A stretch of DNA of 64,000 nt, from the NCBI RefSeq assembly GCF_001522545.3, contig NC_031799.1:29755565-29819564 (forward strand), written 5' to 3'. The notes beneath the pieces are model-generated. The model was not told the origin of the DNA, made no database searches, and saw only the letters and a list, made by a program, of their open reading frames with translations. Below are positions 1 through 12,993 of the stretch, piece after piece. The stretch is from Parus major. Taxonomy: Eukaryota; Chordata; Aves; Passeriformes; Paridae. Within the stretch, counting starts at the first letter, position 1. Each line of letters opens with the position of its first letter. Both the position numbers and the translations under genes were made by a program.

Positions 1-645
1 TCTGAGCAAAATCAACATACAGAAGAGCAAAATGATGCCATGTTATTACTAATGCACCCTCTCAAATGATCCTATTTAATTCACATGCAGAGTGTGCATT
101 TGTTGTGAAAAAAAAGTGATGCAAAGGAAATGTGTGCCTGTTGTTGGTAACATTACAGGGCTGAGCACTTAGAATTATTCTGGTGATTTAAATCATGGTA
201 AACACACTTTCAAAAATATCAAACTTAAATTACATAAGGTGCCTGGCTGGACTGATGAAATGTGTTTTATGCCTCTAAAAAACCTAGGGGATTTTAATCA
301 ATCACTGGGAAAAGCAAATAGATCAAGTGAATACCTTCCCATTACCTCTGCAATGCTTGACAGAAATAGGACAGCAGAGAACAGTTTTTCCTGGTGCACA
401 TAGGGTTCTGTTTATGTCATCTGAATTTTATTCTGCACTGCTTATGCGCTGTTGCCTGGAGGAACCCTGCAGTCTTGAGGTAAATACAGTAACTTAAAGC
501 TTTATCACATATTCCTGCCAGTCTATTATCAAGATAATGGGCTCTTTTTCAAGAATTAAAGTAAAGTTCTATCCACATACTACCACAAAATTAACAAAAT
601 AAGTAAAGAATAAGCAATAGGACTGTTGAGTCCACTCAATGTAAA
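1..645. other. Unassigned intergenic DNA
   Basis: AT-rich sequence with stops in all six frames. No RNA gene, no recognisable repeat and no splice-flanked open frame was seen. Confidence 0.6.
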
Positions 646-1130
646 ATCATAGAGTCACAGAATATCTCAGTTTTTAAGGGAACCATAAGGATCATTAAGT
701 TCAAATCCTGTTCCTTGTAGGACTACCTAAAACTAAATCCAGGAGCATCATCCAGATACTGCTTGGGCTCTGACAGGCTTGGTGCTGAGACCACTTCCCT
801 GGAAAACCTGTTTCAGTGATATGACCATGCTCTCTGTGAAGATATTTTTTGTGTTGTCCAACATGAACACACCCTGATGAAGCTTCATTCCGTTTCCTCG
901 TGCCCTACTGCTGGTCACCAGAGAGGGGAGACATTTCTTTCTGCAGGGCGGCTCGCCAGCCTCTCATTCCCTAATTTTTAGGGATTACCTTGTCCCAGGT
1001 AGGGAATCAGAATCTGTCACTGGTTCTTCTGCAAGTCATGCAGCTGGTCACTTCCCAGGTCTCTAGTCTATCCACAACTCTCCATCCTCAGGGGAGGATT
1101 ACTCCTAATTTAGTATATCTTTTCAAAACT
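646..1130 (-). mobile_element. CR1 LINE fragment, old, 5'-truncated
   Basis: Read on the minus strand this ends (at the left) in the CR1-type 3' terminus, seen on plus as ATCATAGAGTCACAGAAT near 647. It is followed by the familiar CR1 3' order: a 'gttcaaatcctg' segment, then 'acctgtttcagtg', then, further right, 'ctctagtctatcc' and 'ctcctaatttagtat'. The order of these landmarks matches avian CR1 and the element runs to about 1,130. Many substitutions and small indels show that it is old. No ORF2 frame remains. The right edge is approximate. Confidence 0.75.
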
Positions 1131-4100
1131 ATTAAAATTCAACTATAGTAGCAGCAAATTAGAAAAGTATTTCTGTATTCACATTCACGTTGCCTATCTC
1201 ATTAGTAGCTCTATGGCATTTATAACCAGAGCTTACCTGATGGTAAACTGAATTAATGCCTACCAAACTGTGTTGAATATATGCAATATAGTGTTTTTCT
1301 AGAAACAGCAAACAATTTAAAAATGCACAGATCTGTTTGAAGCAGCACTAAATTCACCTTACTGTATATGTTTACATTTTCATATAGTGGCATATGTTCT
1401 TTGTGCTATTTTTAGGTGTTTTTTTCTAGATTTATGTTCTTAATCCTGTTTTCCATCACTTCTGGCCTTTATACCAGCCTATTAATATTGCAAATGTAGT
1501 AGCTGGATGTCACTGGCCTGTGAAAGGGAGGGTGTAGAATAAGGTTTGGTTGATCTGAGTCAACTTATTTCTGAGGTCACCTAGACAGTCAGGGGCTTTT
1601 TGTGCTAGGTTCATACAAGAAGAGCTGTGCAGAAGCTCTGAATTGTTATTTTTATTCTGGCAAGTGTCAGCAAATTCTCAGGTCCACGCATAAATTTTCA
1701 GAAATATGATGAAGAAATTGCTGAGAAATTACATATCTCCTTGTCTCACATATCTTTCCTAAATCATATATCGAACCCCATTCTACCCTTTCATAATAGT
1801 TTCCTCTATCTATTCTTTCTATGATGCATTTGTAGCTCTCACCAACTTTTGTCTCAATCTTTGGCAACCTTCAATCTCCATGGATCATTCATTCCCTTTG
1901 GCTAAGCTTACTTATGGTTAGCTGTCTTAATTTGGAAATTATATCCTGTTGTATCCTTTTAACTGGGTGTGAGCAGCTGTTGCAGAGAATGTTCAGAATT
2001 ATTTTTTTTAATACAAAATGTTCCAAAGGGATACAGAGTATGTCCAGTGAGAATGATGATCTGCTGAGCTCAAGCATGTAGTCATTCACTGTTATTCTGC
2101 TCAAATTAAAAAAGTTGGCTTCTTAGCTGATTTTTTTAATATTTATTTTTAATTTTTATTTTAAAATATGCCAGTGTCAGTGCAGCTTTCGCTCTATTAT
2201 TAAGGTGGCTTGTATGAAGTCCAATTTCTCTTCTCTTTAAATAATTTGGAAAATATGTGACTGAAATGAGAAGAGCATAAAGAAAGCTGTGTTTCATTTC
2301 ACTATATGTGACAAAGTGAAAAATAGTTTGATCTGTCTTTTTTGTGTGTGATGTGACTATGAAAAAGAAATAGAAATCTTCAGCAAATTCCCTGAGAGTA
2401 CTTGAGTTTACCTCATAGGTCCTTCAGCATGGCGTAATTCAATAATTCAGTAACCACATATTCATGAAGAGCATTTTCAGACCTAAAATTCTTGTAAATG
2501 TTTTTCTTTTCCTTCCTGAGACTGTGCTTCAATATAACATCTGAAACAGCACTAAAGCAGGGCCTGTTTTGACTATTAGGAGCCAAAATTTTCCTTTAAA
2601 ATTATAACCAGATAAACTGAAAGCTTTTCTCCATAATTTTTCCATTTCATAAATAATAATTTTTAGAAGAGTGAAGGACATAATCCAAAGATTCAATTGC
2701 CTAAATGTTAACAAATCAAATGACAAATAAGTTCACTTCTTTGAAGCTCCACATCTGCTGAATACTTTTCCAGAAAGCTCCCTGGCTCTAAACTTTCTTC
2801 AGAGTCATATTCTCAGTGATTGTTCAGGAAGTTCTTTGCTTTCTGTTTCTTCTTAATTTTTTTCAGTGATGCTTTTGTAGTTCCTTTCTCTTTCTTACAC
2901 GCCAACACACATCTCTCTACAGAAAAAAAAACCTGAAAAATAAAGCAAACTTCCCCAACTGAAAGAAACCCAAAATCAAACAAAAAGACCCAATAATCCA
3001 AAACACACCCCAGCAGAGTCTTATCACTCAAATATATTTTTATTATAGAAAAGTATGTGCTTTCAGTAATGTCTACTCTATTTTTCTAGAGGAATTCACA
3101 GGTGCCTTGTTACAGCTGTCTTCCATGAGGAGTGACAGCTACTCTTACCTACCACAGTGACATGTATCTAGCCCATAGTTTTACATAGAGCTATTCATTG
3201 TCAAGATAATGTGCCACACCTTCTGCTTAATTTTGTTTGCTTTATCATTTGTCTGTTTGTTTTTCTGCAGTTGCTTTCACAGGTAACAGTAGAAGGGTTT
3301 TTTAGGCTTGCGTGTTTTATCTTCTCTTAATGTACATATATTTTAGCAATCTGCACTCTAGAAAGTGATGAGATGTAGTATACTTGATTTATTACATTTT
3401 TTCAAGAAATAGAAAGCTCTTCAGACAGGGATGAATTTGAAAAATTTAGTCTGTGCTAGGTAAGTATTAGTGGCAGTCAGTTAGAGATACATGTCTAGTA
3501 AAATATGCACTGACACAATAGACCTAAGAGAAACAAGGGAGCTCAAGAAACAGAATATTTTCCTTTTATCTGCGCATTAAAGAGGACACAAATTTTATAT
3601 ACAAAAAAGTTAGACAATAAATATTTCACATATTTACTGTGAAAGACACATACTTAGGTTTCAAATCTAGTCTATGCTCCTCTTTCTGTATTACTTCCTG
3701 CATTTCAGGGAAATGCAACTATCACAACTAAGAATCCCACTGCCATAAATACTATTCATAGGTAAACATTCCCTGCCCTGATTCATGTACAGCATCAGGA
3801 AAAGCATTTTTTTTTTTTTTTTCTTAATGAGTTTAGGATGTAAATGAACAGGGAAGTCAAATAATGGAGACAATAAAATCATTGTCTGCATTTTACAGTC
3901 AGTAAATTAGAGCAGAAAGAGTTGCTGACATTTGTCTACTCTGCATGCAGATGCTACTTCCTTTGACATGGGGATTCAGAGTGAAAAAATCTCACAGTAA
4001 TGTAAAAAAGCTTGTTTTCCAACTTACAGCCAGAGCTTGAAACAGAGCAACCATTTAGTTGACTGGGCTTCTATTGAATGTTTAATAATGAGGATTTTGT

Positions 4101-5413
4101 AACAGAGATGCCCTCTAAAACAAAACAGGAACAAAGACTACAGAATTTTCTTCACACACTCTTTTTAACTGCCATCAAAGAGCCGTGATTCAAACCCTGC
4201 CAGTCATGGCTGCACTTGAACTAATGACTTAGCAGTGAAAAGGCTCTACAGTCTATTACTAATCTCCTGATTCATCTGGGCTCTCAACCTTTTTATAAAG
4301 CTATATTTACTGGGATCAGAACAGTTGCCCTTCTTAGAATAGATTTTATGTTGCAGCTCACAGTCCAGAGTTCAAGAGTCTTCCATTTAGAAAAGAATAA
4401 GTCATAGTGTCTCTGTACAGTCACTTTCTGAGAGCAGGGCAAAAAACTTGCCCATCCTAATAACAGGATATAATTAAAAATGTCTTTCTCCCATGTTAGG
4501 TAACTCACCTTCATGAATGGATGCATGAAGACAAGTGCCTTCTATTTTTATATTATCTCTCTCTTTTTCTTTCATTGATAGACAAGTTTAAGTAAATTAT
4601 TTTTAAAAAACAAGACAGCTAAACCAAACTCACCAATTATTTTTATGTTGCTATGTTAGCTGCTGGAACAAATAAAAAAACTGTACTAGGAGAGAAATAA
4701 AGACATATAAGAGAGAAAAAATAATTTAAGTGAATACATTGTGTTTACTTAGGTCAATAAATTATAATTATTGGATAACACCCATTTTAGCAAGTTAGTG
4801 ACTATTTCACTGGACATAGACAATGTATTTTTCCATTGTCTCTCTTCTGCAGTTCAGAACTATAATTTATCCCCTTGAAGTTTTTGAAATTGCGAATCAG
4901 TGTTACATCCAGGTTTTAAATATCCTTCTTATGTGGTGACTTTCCTATCTGTTTTGATGGTCATGCTGTACCTTTTCAAATGGATAGGTATGTACCAGTG
5001 TAGTGCATGTGCACAAAGCATATTTCTGATTTCTGCTGCTGACATTCAGCACTGAACCTGGAGTGGAAAGGAGCACAGGTTCAGGGGTCACTTGCGTATC
5101 TTTGGGCATATTTTCCATAGTAGAGAAGCAGTGAACAGAAGCAGTTTTGCTGCACTGTGTTTCACACAGCACATACCAGATGTAGATTGTAGTGCTGATG
5201 CAGAAAGGTGAATAAATTCAAGTCCTCAACAGTTATAATGGAGAATAGGTTGTCATGCTGAAAAGTTCCATGCAGAGGAAAAATAACATTGCCTACTCAC
5301 TTGGCATGAGGCTGCCCCTGCTTCTAGACATATCAAATTCATTCTAGATATGGAGTACACTATAATATCAGCTCAGACAACAGCACTTTTGTATCATACT
5401 AACAAGTTGTCAT
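1131..5413. other. Unassigned AT-rich intergenic DNA
   Basis: About 4.3 kb of AT-rich sequence. Open frames are all under 80 codons and look random. A T-run lies at about 3,807-3,822. No LTR, LINE 3' end, tRNA-like fold or supported exon was found. Confidence 0.55.
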
Positions 5414-5887
5414 TTGATTTGTATGATCTTTTCCATGGTCATAACTGATATCTATCCTTACATAAGTTTGACAGACACCCAGAAAAAAGCTGCACAGTTG
5501 CTAAGTGCCATCACAGCACTTGCTCTACTCTTAAGTATACTAACATATTGTGTTGGAGCACTGCTCCTTTTAAGGCTGGAGAAAGTTGCTAAAATCCAGA
5601 GAAGAAATTCTGGTTGCATTTGTGTTTCTCAGTCTTTTCAGCAGCACAGGTACTTGCTGTATTTTAGACTGTCACTTGCACTATGCAAGTATTTCCTGGG
5701 CGTACATGAGGTTTCTTTTTATGTCTGGGGAGGTACAGCAGGTACATGTATTCTTTTGTGTAGGACTCTTGTTCAGTTTTCTCTGGGAGATTATACCTGT
5801 TCTTCATGTTCAATAATGAAACAGGAACAGGAGAATATTCAGAACACTTCATTCACTTATATCTTCACCACTGATGTATCATCCTGA
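5414..5887 (+). pseudogene. Possible decayed membrane-protein gene fragment
   Basis: A 157-codon open frame is long for this AT-rich neighbourhood. Near its start is a PYIS-containing segment (residues ~15-18), followed by a strongly hydrophobic stretch (residues ~27-53, leucine-, alanine- and isoleucine-rich) ending in basic residues. A second frame at 5,586-5,816 also reads as hydrophobic segments, as if a frameshift lay near 5,590-5,640. This pattern fits a frameshifted multi-pass membrane protein. The PYIS motif loosely recalls the DRAM/TMEM150 group, but the match is too short to name the gene. No intron boundaries were identified. It could equally be a chance open frame in T-rich DNA. 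Confidence 0.22.
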
Positions 5888-8800
5888 GTCTTAATGGAAC
5901 CTATGTTCCATCTTGGTAAAATGGATAAGATTTAAAGCCCTTTTAAATCCTGCACAGAGCTTCTTTGTTCAGATGGAAAGGGATAATAGACAAATAACAG
6001 CTAGAATTAACTATGCAATAAAGATATACTGTCTAGGAAAATCTGCAGAAAGTGAGTTATTGTTTTGACTGAACCTCTAAGTGGTTTAAAAAATGTGTTT
6101 CCTAAAAATATCTGTTGGTATAAGCAAAGATTACTGTATTTTTTTTTCCTGACTTATTTTCGGCCTCAGGATATTTTAGCCATTTATAAAGCAGGTTACA
6201 TCTCTAAGTTTTATGTATGAGCACCTATTCACCTGGAAAAAAAAATCTATTTGCAACTGCAATTTTTCCAAGAGTAACAACATAAGTTCCAGTGCATGAA
6301 CATTACCATGTCAAGAGTATTATAGTGACTCTTAAGCAGTTAGAATTTTCTTAGAGAGTCGTTGTTCCTGGGAAATTTAAAATTACATTAAATGGAACAG
6401 GAAGTTGGAAAAGTAAATTATGGTGCAGTCTAGTATTTTTCAAATCTTCTGATAATCGAGAAACTGAAATTCTATTTCTATTATGAAAATGAAACTGAAA
6501 TTCTATTCTATTATGAAACTGAATTTCTGTAGAATCATGTTTTAAGACTTTTGCATTCATAAACTAAATGGTGACTTCTCTTCCTTCAAAAATGGCTGTC
6601 ACCAGGAGAACTGCCCTCATGTTTTAAGAGATCTGTACTTGAAAACCATTTAGGTGCAAAGAGAGTCCCCAAAGACTTTTAAAAGACTGAATGGTATTCT
6701 AATACACCATATCACAGTATTGAACTCTTCTGAGGCTTCAACATCATGCTAAACTGCAGGAACACAGCATGATACACAAAAGTAATTCTGAAAGAAAGCC
6801 TGCAACAGAATATTTCTAGGAATATTTGGAGCAGGCAGTTTTATACATACCTAATTAGGTGGAAACAAGGAGTCATAAATGTATCCAGCCACACAGTTAC
6901 TACTACCTCTTATTTCAAGTTACATTTCAAAATTCTAACCTTATTTATTCACACAATTACTTTTAGCCTAACCCTGGAATACAATAATAAAAGAGGTATG
7001 GGTGAGTATCATTTACTGAGTCATTCTTCAAGGTGGCTGGGAAGTCAGAAACCTCATTCCAGATATCTTCTTCTTAAATTCTTTTGGTCCTTAAAGCAGC
7101 CTAATTTTATTCATCTGATTTTATGTTACATTTTAAGGCTGATTTTATGAAATTTCTTTGGTATTTTGTGGACCTACAATTTTATGATATTCATAAGTGT
7201 CACTAATAACAGATGTAGCATAACATTTTGATGGAAAGCTTTGCATGTACCAGTATTAAAATTGTGTTACTGCATATTGAAAGATATTCATACTTCCATT
7301 TCTCTTAAAATTTCACCAAGTTCCCTAACAGCTTGATTAGATTAGTAAAACATTAATTAGCATATTCTAAATAATATACTTTGATTATTTAAATACAGTT
7401 GTATGCTTTTCCTCATCAGCAATATGACTTTCATGCTGCACCAGCATTTCTGGTGATTTGTCAGCTAAACTTAGGAAAATAAATCTTTACACATGTTCAG
7501 GACAGGCCTACAGGTCTTCTTCAAAATGTTCTAATAATAAAAGCAGCAGGGAATGAAAAAGGACCGAGAAAGAAGACACGCTGTTCTGTCCCAAACACCC
7601 AAGGAGAGTCTTTCAAATAAAATCGTTTATTTTTGATTGAAAAGTTGAAACTGTAACTACATAAGGCCACACTAGAACAAAGATCCAAGTATTTAAAGGT
7701 GGCATGTCGAATTTTATGACACACCTCTGACAATTCACACAGTGTAAAACAACACAAGAAAAAACAGCCAATCCTTTATGGAGAGACTAATTTCTGTCTT
7801 GAATACTGCTGAAATTGGATAAGTTGTTCTTTTTATCACCTTCTTTAGTCATAATAAAATTTTAGAAGTAACAAAAAGACCCTGAGAAATAAAAAATAGG
7901 AATCTTCTCATGGTATCCTTTCTTAAAGTGCTTCTGAAGCTACACTTAAAAACACTTCTGACACTTTTGGAATATTGTACACTTCCACCAGAAATCCTGG
8001 ATTTTATGTACGGCACATTCAATCTGCTGCATACTGAAGTTTGGGGAAAGCTATGTTTTTCTTTAAAGATTATATAATTTTTGGAGATTATTTTTTTTAA
8101 TTCTGTCTATCTTTCCTGAATAATCTCGAGTGCATATTATTCTTAATGATTTCTACACACTGAACTCTAAAAAACAAACTGTGTCTACCATACTGCACCA
8201 GAGCCATGAGTTGTTATGGGATTATACAAGAAGGAGGACACATACTGGCCAAATAAGCAGTGTATGCTAAAGAGGAATGGAGGAGCATTAGTGGATCTCC
8301 AGCTTTTATAAGTCACATAAAAGTTATACAACTGTATCAAGTTAATTTATGCAGATCTGGGCAGATCATTTGCCTTTGTTAATAGTACTCATTAATTAAT
8401 TCCTCCTGGGTTTTTTGTTTTTTTTTTTACAAATGAGCCAATATTTAATTTAGTGTAAATGTTTCAATTTTATCCTAATATTTATCTTAATATTATCTTA
8501 ATATCTATATCCCCTAGAATTACCCTGATTTATGCTATCATCATGAATAAATGGTGCAGCATGTTTAACAAGCAGTGAGATCTTTCTTCCTACAGCTTTC
8601 CTGTGCAGAAAGGTGCCACTCATGATGTTGTCTTGTCAATTATAACAAAATTGCAGGTTTCATCTTCCTGAATTAGCACTGCAAGAAACTCCTTATGAAA
8701 TTTATAACATATAGCCCAGTCCTTTCATTGTTTGGGCTACTTTTTTCATTGTTGTCGCTGCTACCGTTTTGTTGTTAGTTCATTTTGTGGTTTTTGGCTT

Positions 8801-10368
8801 TGTTTGTCTTGTTTTCTTTTTGTTTTTTATTTTGCAATGGAGACATGTTGTTAAAAGTGTGGGAGACTCTAAACATGAGTGGAGAAATGCATACTCTAAA
8901 CTCTTCTCAGGACAAAAAATTTAAGCTTTTTACCTGAACATTGGTATATTACCAATTAGCACTGTGCCAATAAAGTTGCTAATATCGGGTTTCAGAAATA
9001 ACTATGTTTAAAGGAATGTAAAGTGTTTGTTTGTTTTTGTTCTTTGTTTTTTTTTCTGGCATTGTTATTCAGTATTTTCTTATTTGAGAAACTTGAAGAC
9101 TTCTACTCTCAAAGACTCTCAAAGACTTCTTTCCTTATTCCTGTCAGCTCCTTCTTGAGACTAAAGCCTCTCACCAATCATATGCTCTTTCTGTTTCCTA
9201 TCTCTGTACTGCCTCTGATTACTCTGTTGAAGTGCAATTTCAAACCCAAAAAAAAAAATCCATCTAATGCCTACAAAAACTCATCATACTGTTGTTTTAG
9301 GTGTTTTAGGTATTAGAAGCTATTCTTGCTCCCCCTTTTTTTTTTTTTTTCTTTTTTTTTAAAGCCTATTTTCTCTCATACACTATCTTCATAGTTGAAA
9401 CAACTTTAAAATGTTTTGCTTCAGTAACATCCAGGAACTGGCAGCTGGGAAAAAGGGAGGGGTGGACATGGCCCCTGACAGATTTCATATAAAACTAAAA
9501 GAAACCCTCCTTAAATTCAAGTGTTTCAAATGTTATAATAGTATTGCATTGTAAATCCATTAATGTTATCCAAACATAAATGTAAATTATCTGCATTTGT
9601 CTAGGCAGCATCTGTTCAAATAAACTAGAATTCATGTACTAGATAATGAGAGCTTGGTAAATTATAAGTATTTAAATCAGTTTTTTTCAGCCAATGATAC
9701 TGTAGAGAAAGAAAAGCATTTTTCATCATTTTTTTAAGTAAAAAAAAAAATCTATAAAGTATAATATGTCTGAAAATTATTTAATCTCTATAACAGAATT
9801 TATAAAAATTTTCATCTCTGTGGCTGAATCCTATTCAGAAGACTATTCAGCAAAGGTTGTTGGTTTTAAATAAGTTCTGGCATGCTCATAAAAGAAATGA
9901 AAGTGTTTTGTATCAATGGCTTCCAGCTATTAAACAACCTGTTGCTTTATCTGAACAATGCTAGTGAGGTTCATTGAATTAATTTACTTTACTCCAGAGG
10001 ACTGCTCACTTGTATAACAACATTGAGAGATTCCAGGTTGCTGACTCATTCATACAATATTCTACTACTTTATTTGATCTTACAGCAATATTTGAGGGAA
10101 ATTCAGCATTACATTAAAACAGAGTCTCTCCAGAAATGTTCACTGATGCTCATAGTCTTCTGACTTTTCTGTTTTTCAGAGCACTGCTTATGTCCTCTCT
10201 CCAGTCATCCATATTCTCTTGGGGAAACCAAGTATCTTTACATAATGGAGCAAGAACAATGTCATTTCCTCCAAAAAGGGGAACTGGAATATGATGCAGT
10301 GCAGGTACAAATGAATCATGGCCAGTTTTAAAATATTTGCTTAAAAAGAGCATCTTGGGGTGACAGAA
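5888..10368. other. Unassigned AT-rich intergenic DNA
   Basis: No gene is supported. Small features are a short tandem repeat at 6,460-6,530, a minor TATCTTAATAT-like repetition near 8,470-8,510, a duplicated CTCAAAGACT motif at about 9,108-9,127, and a long T-rich tract at 9,338-9,362. Confidence 0.55.
6460..6530. repeat. Short tandem repeat, ~31-bp unit
   Basis: The unit beginning GAAACTGAAATTCTAT occurs at 6,460 and again at 6,491. A third, partial copy starts at about 6,515. The copies differ by a small indel and a few substitutions, so this is a short degenerate minisatellite. Confidence 0.75.
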
Positions 10369-11008
10369 GAATCACAGAATTAACCAGGTGGAAAAGACCT
10401 TTGAGATCATGAAGTCCAACCTATGATCTAACATCTCCTCATCAACTAAACCATGGCAACTGAATGCCATGTCCAGTCTTTTTTTAAACACCTCCAGGGA
10501 TGGTGACTCCACCACCTCCCTGGGCAGCTCATTCCAATGCTCAGTCACTCTTTCAGTGAAGAATTTTTTCCTAATGTCTAGCCTAAACTTCCCCTGGCAC
10601 AGCTTGAGACTCTTTCCCCTTGTTCTGTCACTATTTACCTGGGAGAAGAGACTGAACCCCACCTGGCTACATCCTCCTTTCAGGGAGTTGTAGAGAAGTG
10701 AAAAGGTCTCCCCTGAGCCTCCTTTTCTCCAAGCTACACAACCCCATTTCCCTAAGCTGCTCTTCATAAGTCTTGTGTTCTAGACCCCTCATCAGCCTTG
10801 TTGCCCTTCTCTGGATGTGTTCTAGCAGCTCAGCAACCTTCCTGAATTGAGGGGCCCAGCACTGGACACAGCACTCAAGGTGCTGCCTCACCAGTGCTGA
10901 GTACAGGGGACAATCCCTGTCCTGGCCCTGCTGGGCACACCATTACTGGCACAGGCCAGGATGCCACTGGCCTTCTTGGCCACCTGGGCACTGCTGGCTC
11001 CTGTTCAG
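10369..11008 (-). mobile_element. CR1 LINE, 5'-truncated, carries ORF2 end and 3' UTR
   Basis: The plus strand begins at the left with the inverted CR1 3' end (ATCACAGAAT at 10,371). It runs rightward through the 3' UTR into the reverse-complemented end of ORF2. The order, the 5' truncation and the retained reading pattern are typical of avian CR1. The right edge is put at about 11,008, where CR1-like sequence fades after 'actgctggctcctgttcag'. It is better preserved than the fragment at 0.6-1.1 kb, so probably younger. Confidence 0.92.
10372..10891 (-). pseudogene. CR1 ORF2 C-terminal fragment (reverse transcriptase tail), frameshifted
   Basis: Two overlapping minus-strand open frames, 10,667-10,891 and 10,372-10,767, together give the C-terminal region of the CR1 ORF2 protein. 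The upstream frame has the family's '[14 protein letters not shown]' stretch and a downstream '[10 protein letters not shown]' segment. The second frame continues with a '[20 protein letters not shown]'-type tail. They are in different frames, so at least one frameshift separates them. The catalytic reverse-transcriptase core and the endonuclease are absent because the copy is 5'-truncated. It cannot encode a working enzyme. Confidence 0.88.
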
Positions 11009-11882
11009 TGGGAAGGAATTGTACTGTTGTACCAGGATGTACTTGCTGCATATTGCTAATTCAGTCATCAACTTTATCCATGGCACAAACCTTCATAGCA
11101 CGTATGAAATAAAATGCTCTTTGCTTTCCTTCTTCTCTCTATTCTTCCCTTTTTCTGTGCCCCTTGAGGAGATATTTTTCCCTTTTCTTAAAAAATACCA
11201 TGACAGTCTCCCAGCTTTAAAGTTTTACCATAAAATCAGCTTTAACCACTCAGCTGGTGCTCTTGATTCTGCGGGCTATGTGTCTTAACAATTTCCAGCA
11301 TCCTTCTGCTCACAAACTACTTCCTGAAAGCTAAGAGAAATAAGCAAGAAAGGAATAAAAGAAAAGGAAATAAGTTTACAAAGATGGAAAATAATAATGA
11401 CATAGATTACAACTGTGGAAATAGTGTGCTGCTAGAAATATAAGTGTTTTCAATGTTCTCATCCTACAGTCAAGTAAATGGGAGGACAAATGGCACCACC
11501 AAATGGCATTACATAACTTAAGCTTAGAAACATAAAGGCCTATAAAACAGCCTGAAATTTAGAATTTCTCTTAGGGTCTAATTAGGCAATGAAGTAAAAA
11601 AAAGAGAAATGCACAATTTAAATACAACTGAAAACCAAAAAAATAAAAAAAAAAAAAAGCAACCCAAACCTAAACAAAATTGAATGAAAAAATCCAAACA
11701 AAAAGCCCCTCCAAATTTAAAAAGGGATTGAGTCACGTTAATATAAAGTCATAAAGGTTTCAAATTTCTGGAAAAGTACATTTGTATACAGAGATACATG
11801 CACCTGTACTGAAATATGTTTGTTCAAAAGTGTATAGAGATATATGTACATTTAGACACATATATCTGCATGTGTGTGTCCC
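11009..11882. other. Unassigned AT-rich intergenic DNA
   Basis: Unique-looking sequence between the CR1 and the TG microsatellite. A-rich runs lie at about 11,637-11,658. No supported gene. Confidence 0.5.
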
Positions 11883-11907
11883 TGTGTGTGTGTGTGTGTG
11901 TGTGTGT
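11883..11907. repeat. (TG)n microsatellite
   Basis: About 12 uninterrupted TG units within a longer TG/TA-rich tract from about 11,865 to 11,935. It abuts the 5' end of the LTR at 11,936. Confidence 0.95.
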
Positions 11908-11935
11908 TTGTGTCTGCCTGTCTATGTATGCATGA

Positions 11936-12993
11936 GTAGTGAGGTGACTCTGGGCTGGGTGCCAGATACCCACCAAAACAGCTACATCATCCCTCTCCAT
12001 GGCTGGACAGGGGAGGGAAAATGTAACATTGAGGTAAGGACACAGAGACATCACTCACCAAATATTGTCACAGGCAAAACAGAAAGAAATTAGAGATATT
12101 ACTTGAACTCATTACTAACAAAAGCAGAGCAGGATAGCAAGAAACTAAATAAGAGCTTGAAAAGACCTTCCCCCAAGCCCTTCCTCCTTCCCAGCTCTCC
12201 CTCCTGCCCTGCAGTGCCACAGGGAGATAAGGAATGGGGGTTATGGTCACTCCTTCACATGCTGTTTCTCCCACTGCTCAGAGGAAAGGAGTCCTTCCCT
12301 TGCTCCCATATGAACTCCTTCCCATGGCAGACACTTCTCCACAAACTTTTCCAATGTGAGTCAGTCCCACGGACAACAGTTCTCTCCCAACTCTTCCAAC
12401 ATGGGTTGCTCTTCCATGAGGTGCCTGTGTCCTTCCATGTGTCCCTCAGGCTCAACCTGCTCCAGCATGGGCCTCCCAGGGGCCCCTGACCACACTTGTC
12501 TCAGGCATCCACCTGTTCCAGGGTGGGTCTCCTGCACAGGCTGCAGGTGGATCTCTCTGGACCTCCATGGCTGCAGGAGCACGGCTNNNNNNNNNNNNNN
12601 NNNNNNNNNNNNNNNNNNNNNNNNNNNNNNNNNNNNNNNNNNNNNNNNNNNNNNNNNNNNNNNNNNNNNNNNNNNNNNNNNNNNNNNNNNNNNNNNNNNN
12701 NNNNNNNNNNNNNNNNNNNNNNNNNNNNNNNNNNNNNNNNNNNNNNNNNNNNNNNNNNNNNNNNNNNNNNNNNNNNNNNNNNNNNNNNNNNNNNNNNNNN
12801 NNNNNNNNNNNNNNNNNNNNNNNNNNNNNNNNNNNNNNNNNNNNNNNNNNNNNNNNNNNNNNNNNNNNNNNNNNNNNNNNNNNNNNNNNNNNNNNNNNNN
12901 NNNNNNNNNNNNNNNNNNNNNNNNNNNNNNNNNNNNNNNNNNNNNNNNNNNNNNNNATATATATATATAAAACCTGGCCATGCAAACAATACA
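11936..12993 (+). mobile_element. ERV LTR copy 1, ~1 kb family (TguLTR5-like), interrupted by gap
   Basis: The left part (11,936-12,586) matches, in inverted orientation and with no length difference, 651 bp at 22,854-23,504. I found only two substitutions by eye, near 12,136 and 12,222. The region carries the 'ccaccaaaacagctac' 5' block and the series of 'ctcttccaacatgggttgc'-type repeats typical of this avian LTR family. The family's 3' terminus, 'ccatgcaaacaataca', is visible after the gap, ending at 12,993. The expected first base T is A here, so the canonical TG start is lost. No clear target duplication was found. The missing middle (~370 bp) is hidden in Ns, and the homologous stretch in copy 2 is of similar length. 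Open frames inside it are LTR noise. Confidence 0.82.
12587..12956. other. Assembly gap (370 Ns)
   Basis: An unbroken run of 370 Ns that falls inside LTR copy 1. Copy 2 has 366 bp from the equivalent point to its 3' end, so the gap size is compatible with the rest of one LTR. Confidence 1.

Noticed and set aside
12103..12489. 128-codon plus-strand frame, repeated on minus at 22,951-23,337
   Set aside because: The two frames match because they lie in nearly identical LTR copies. The sequence is LTR U3/R DNA and the third copy at 29 kb does not keep the frame.
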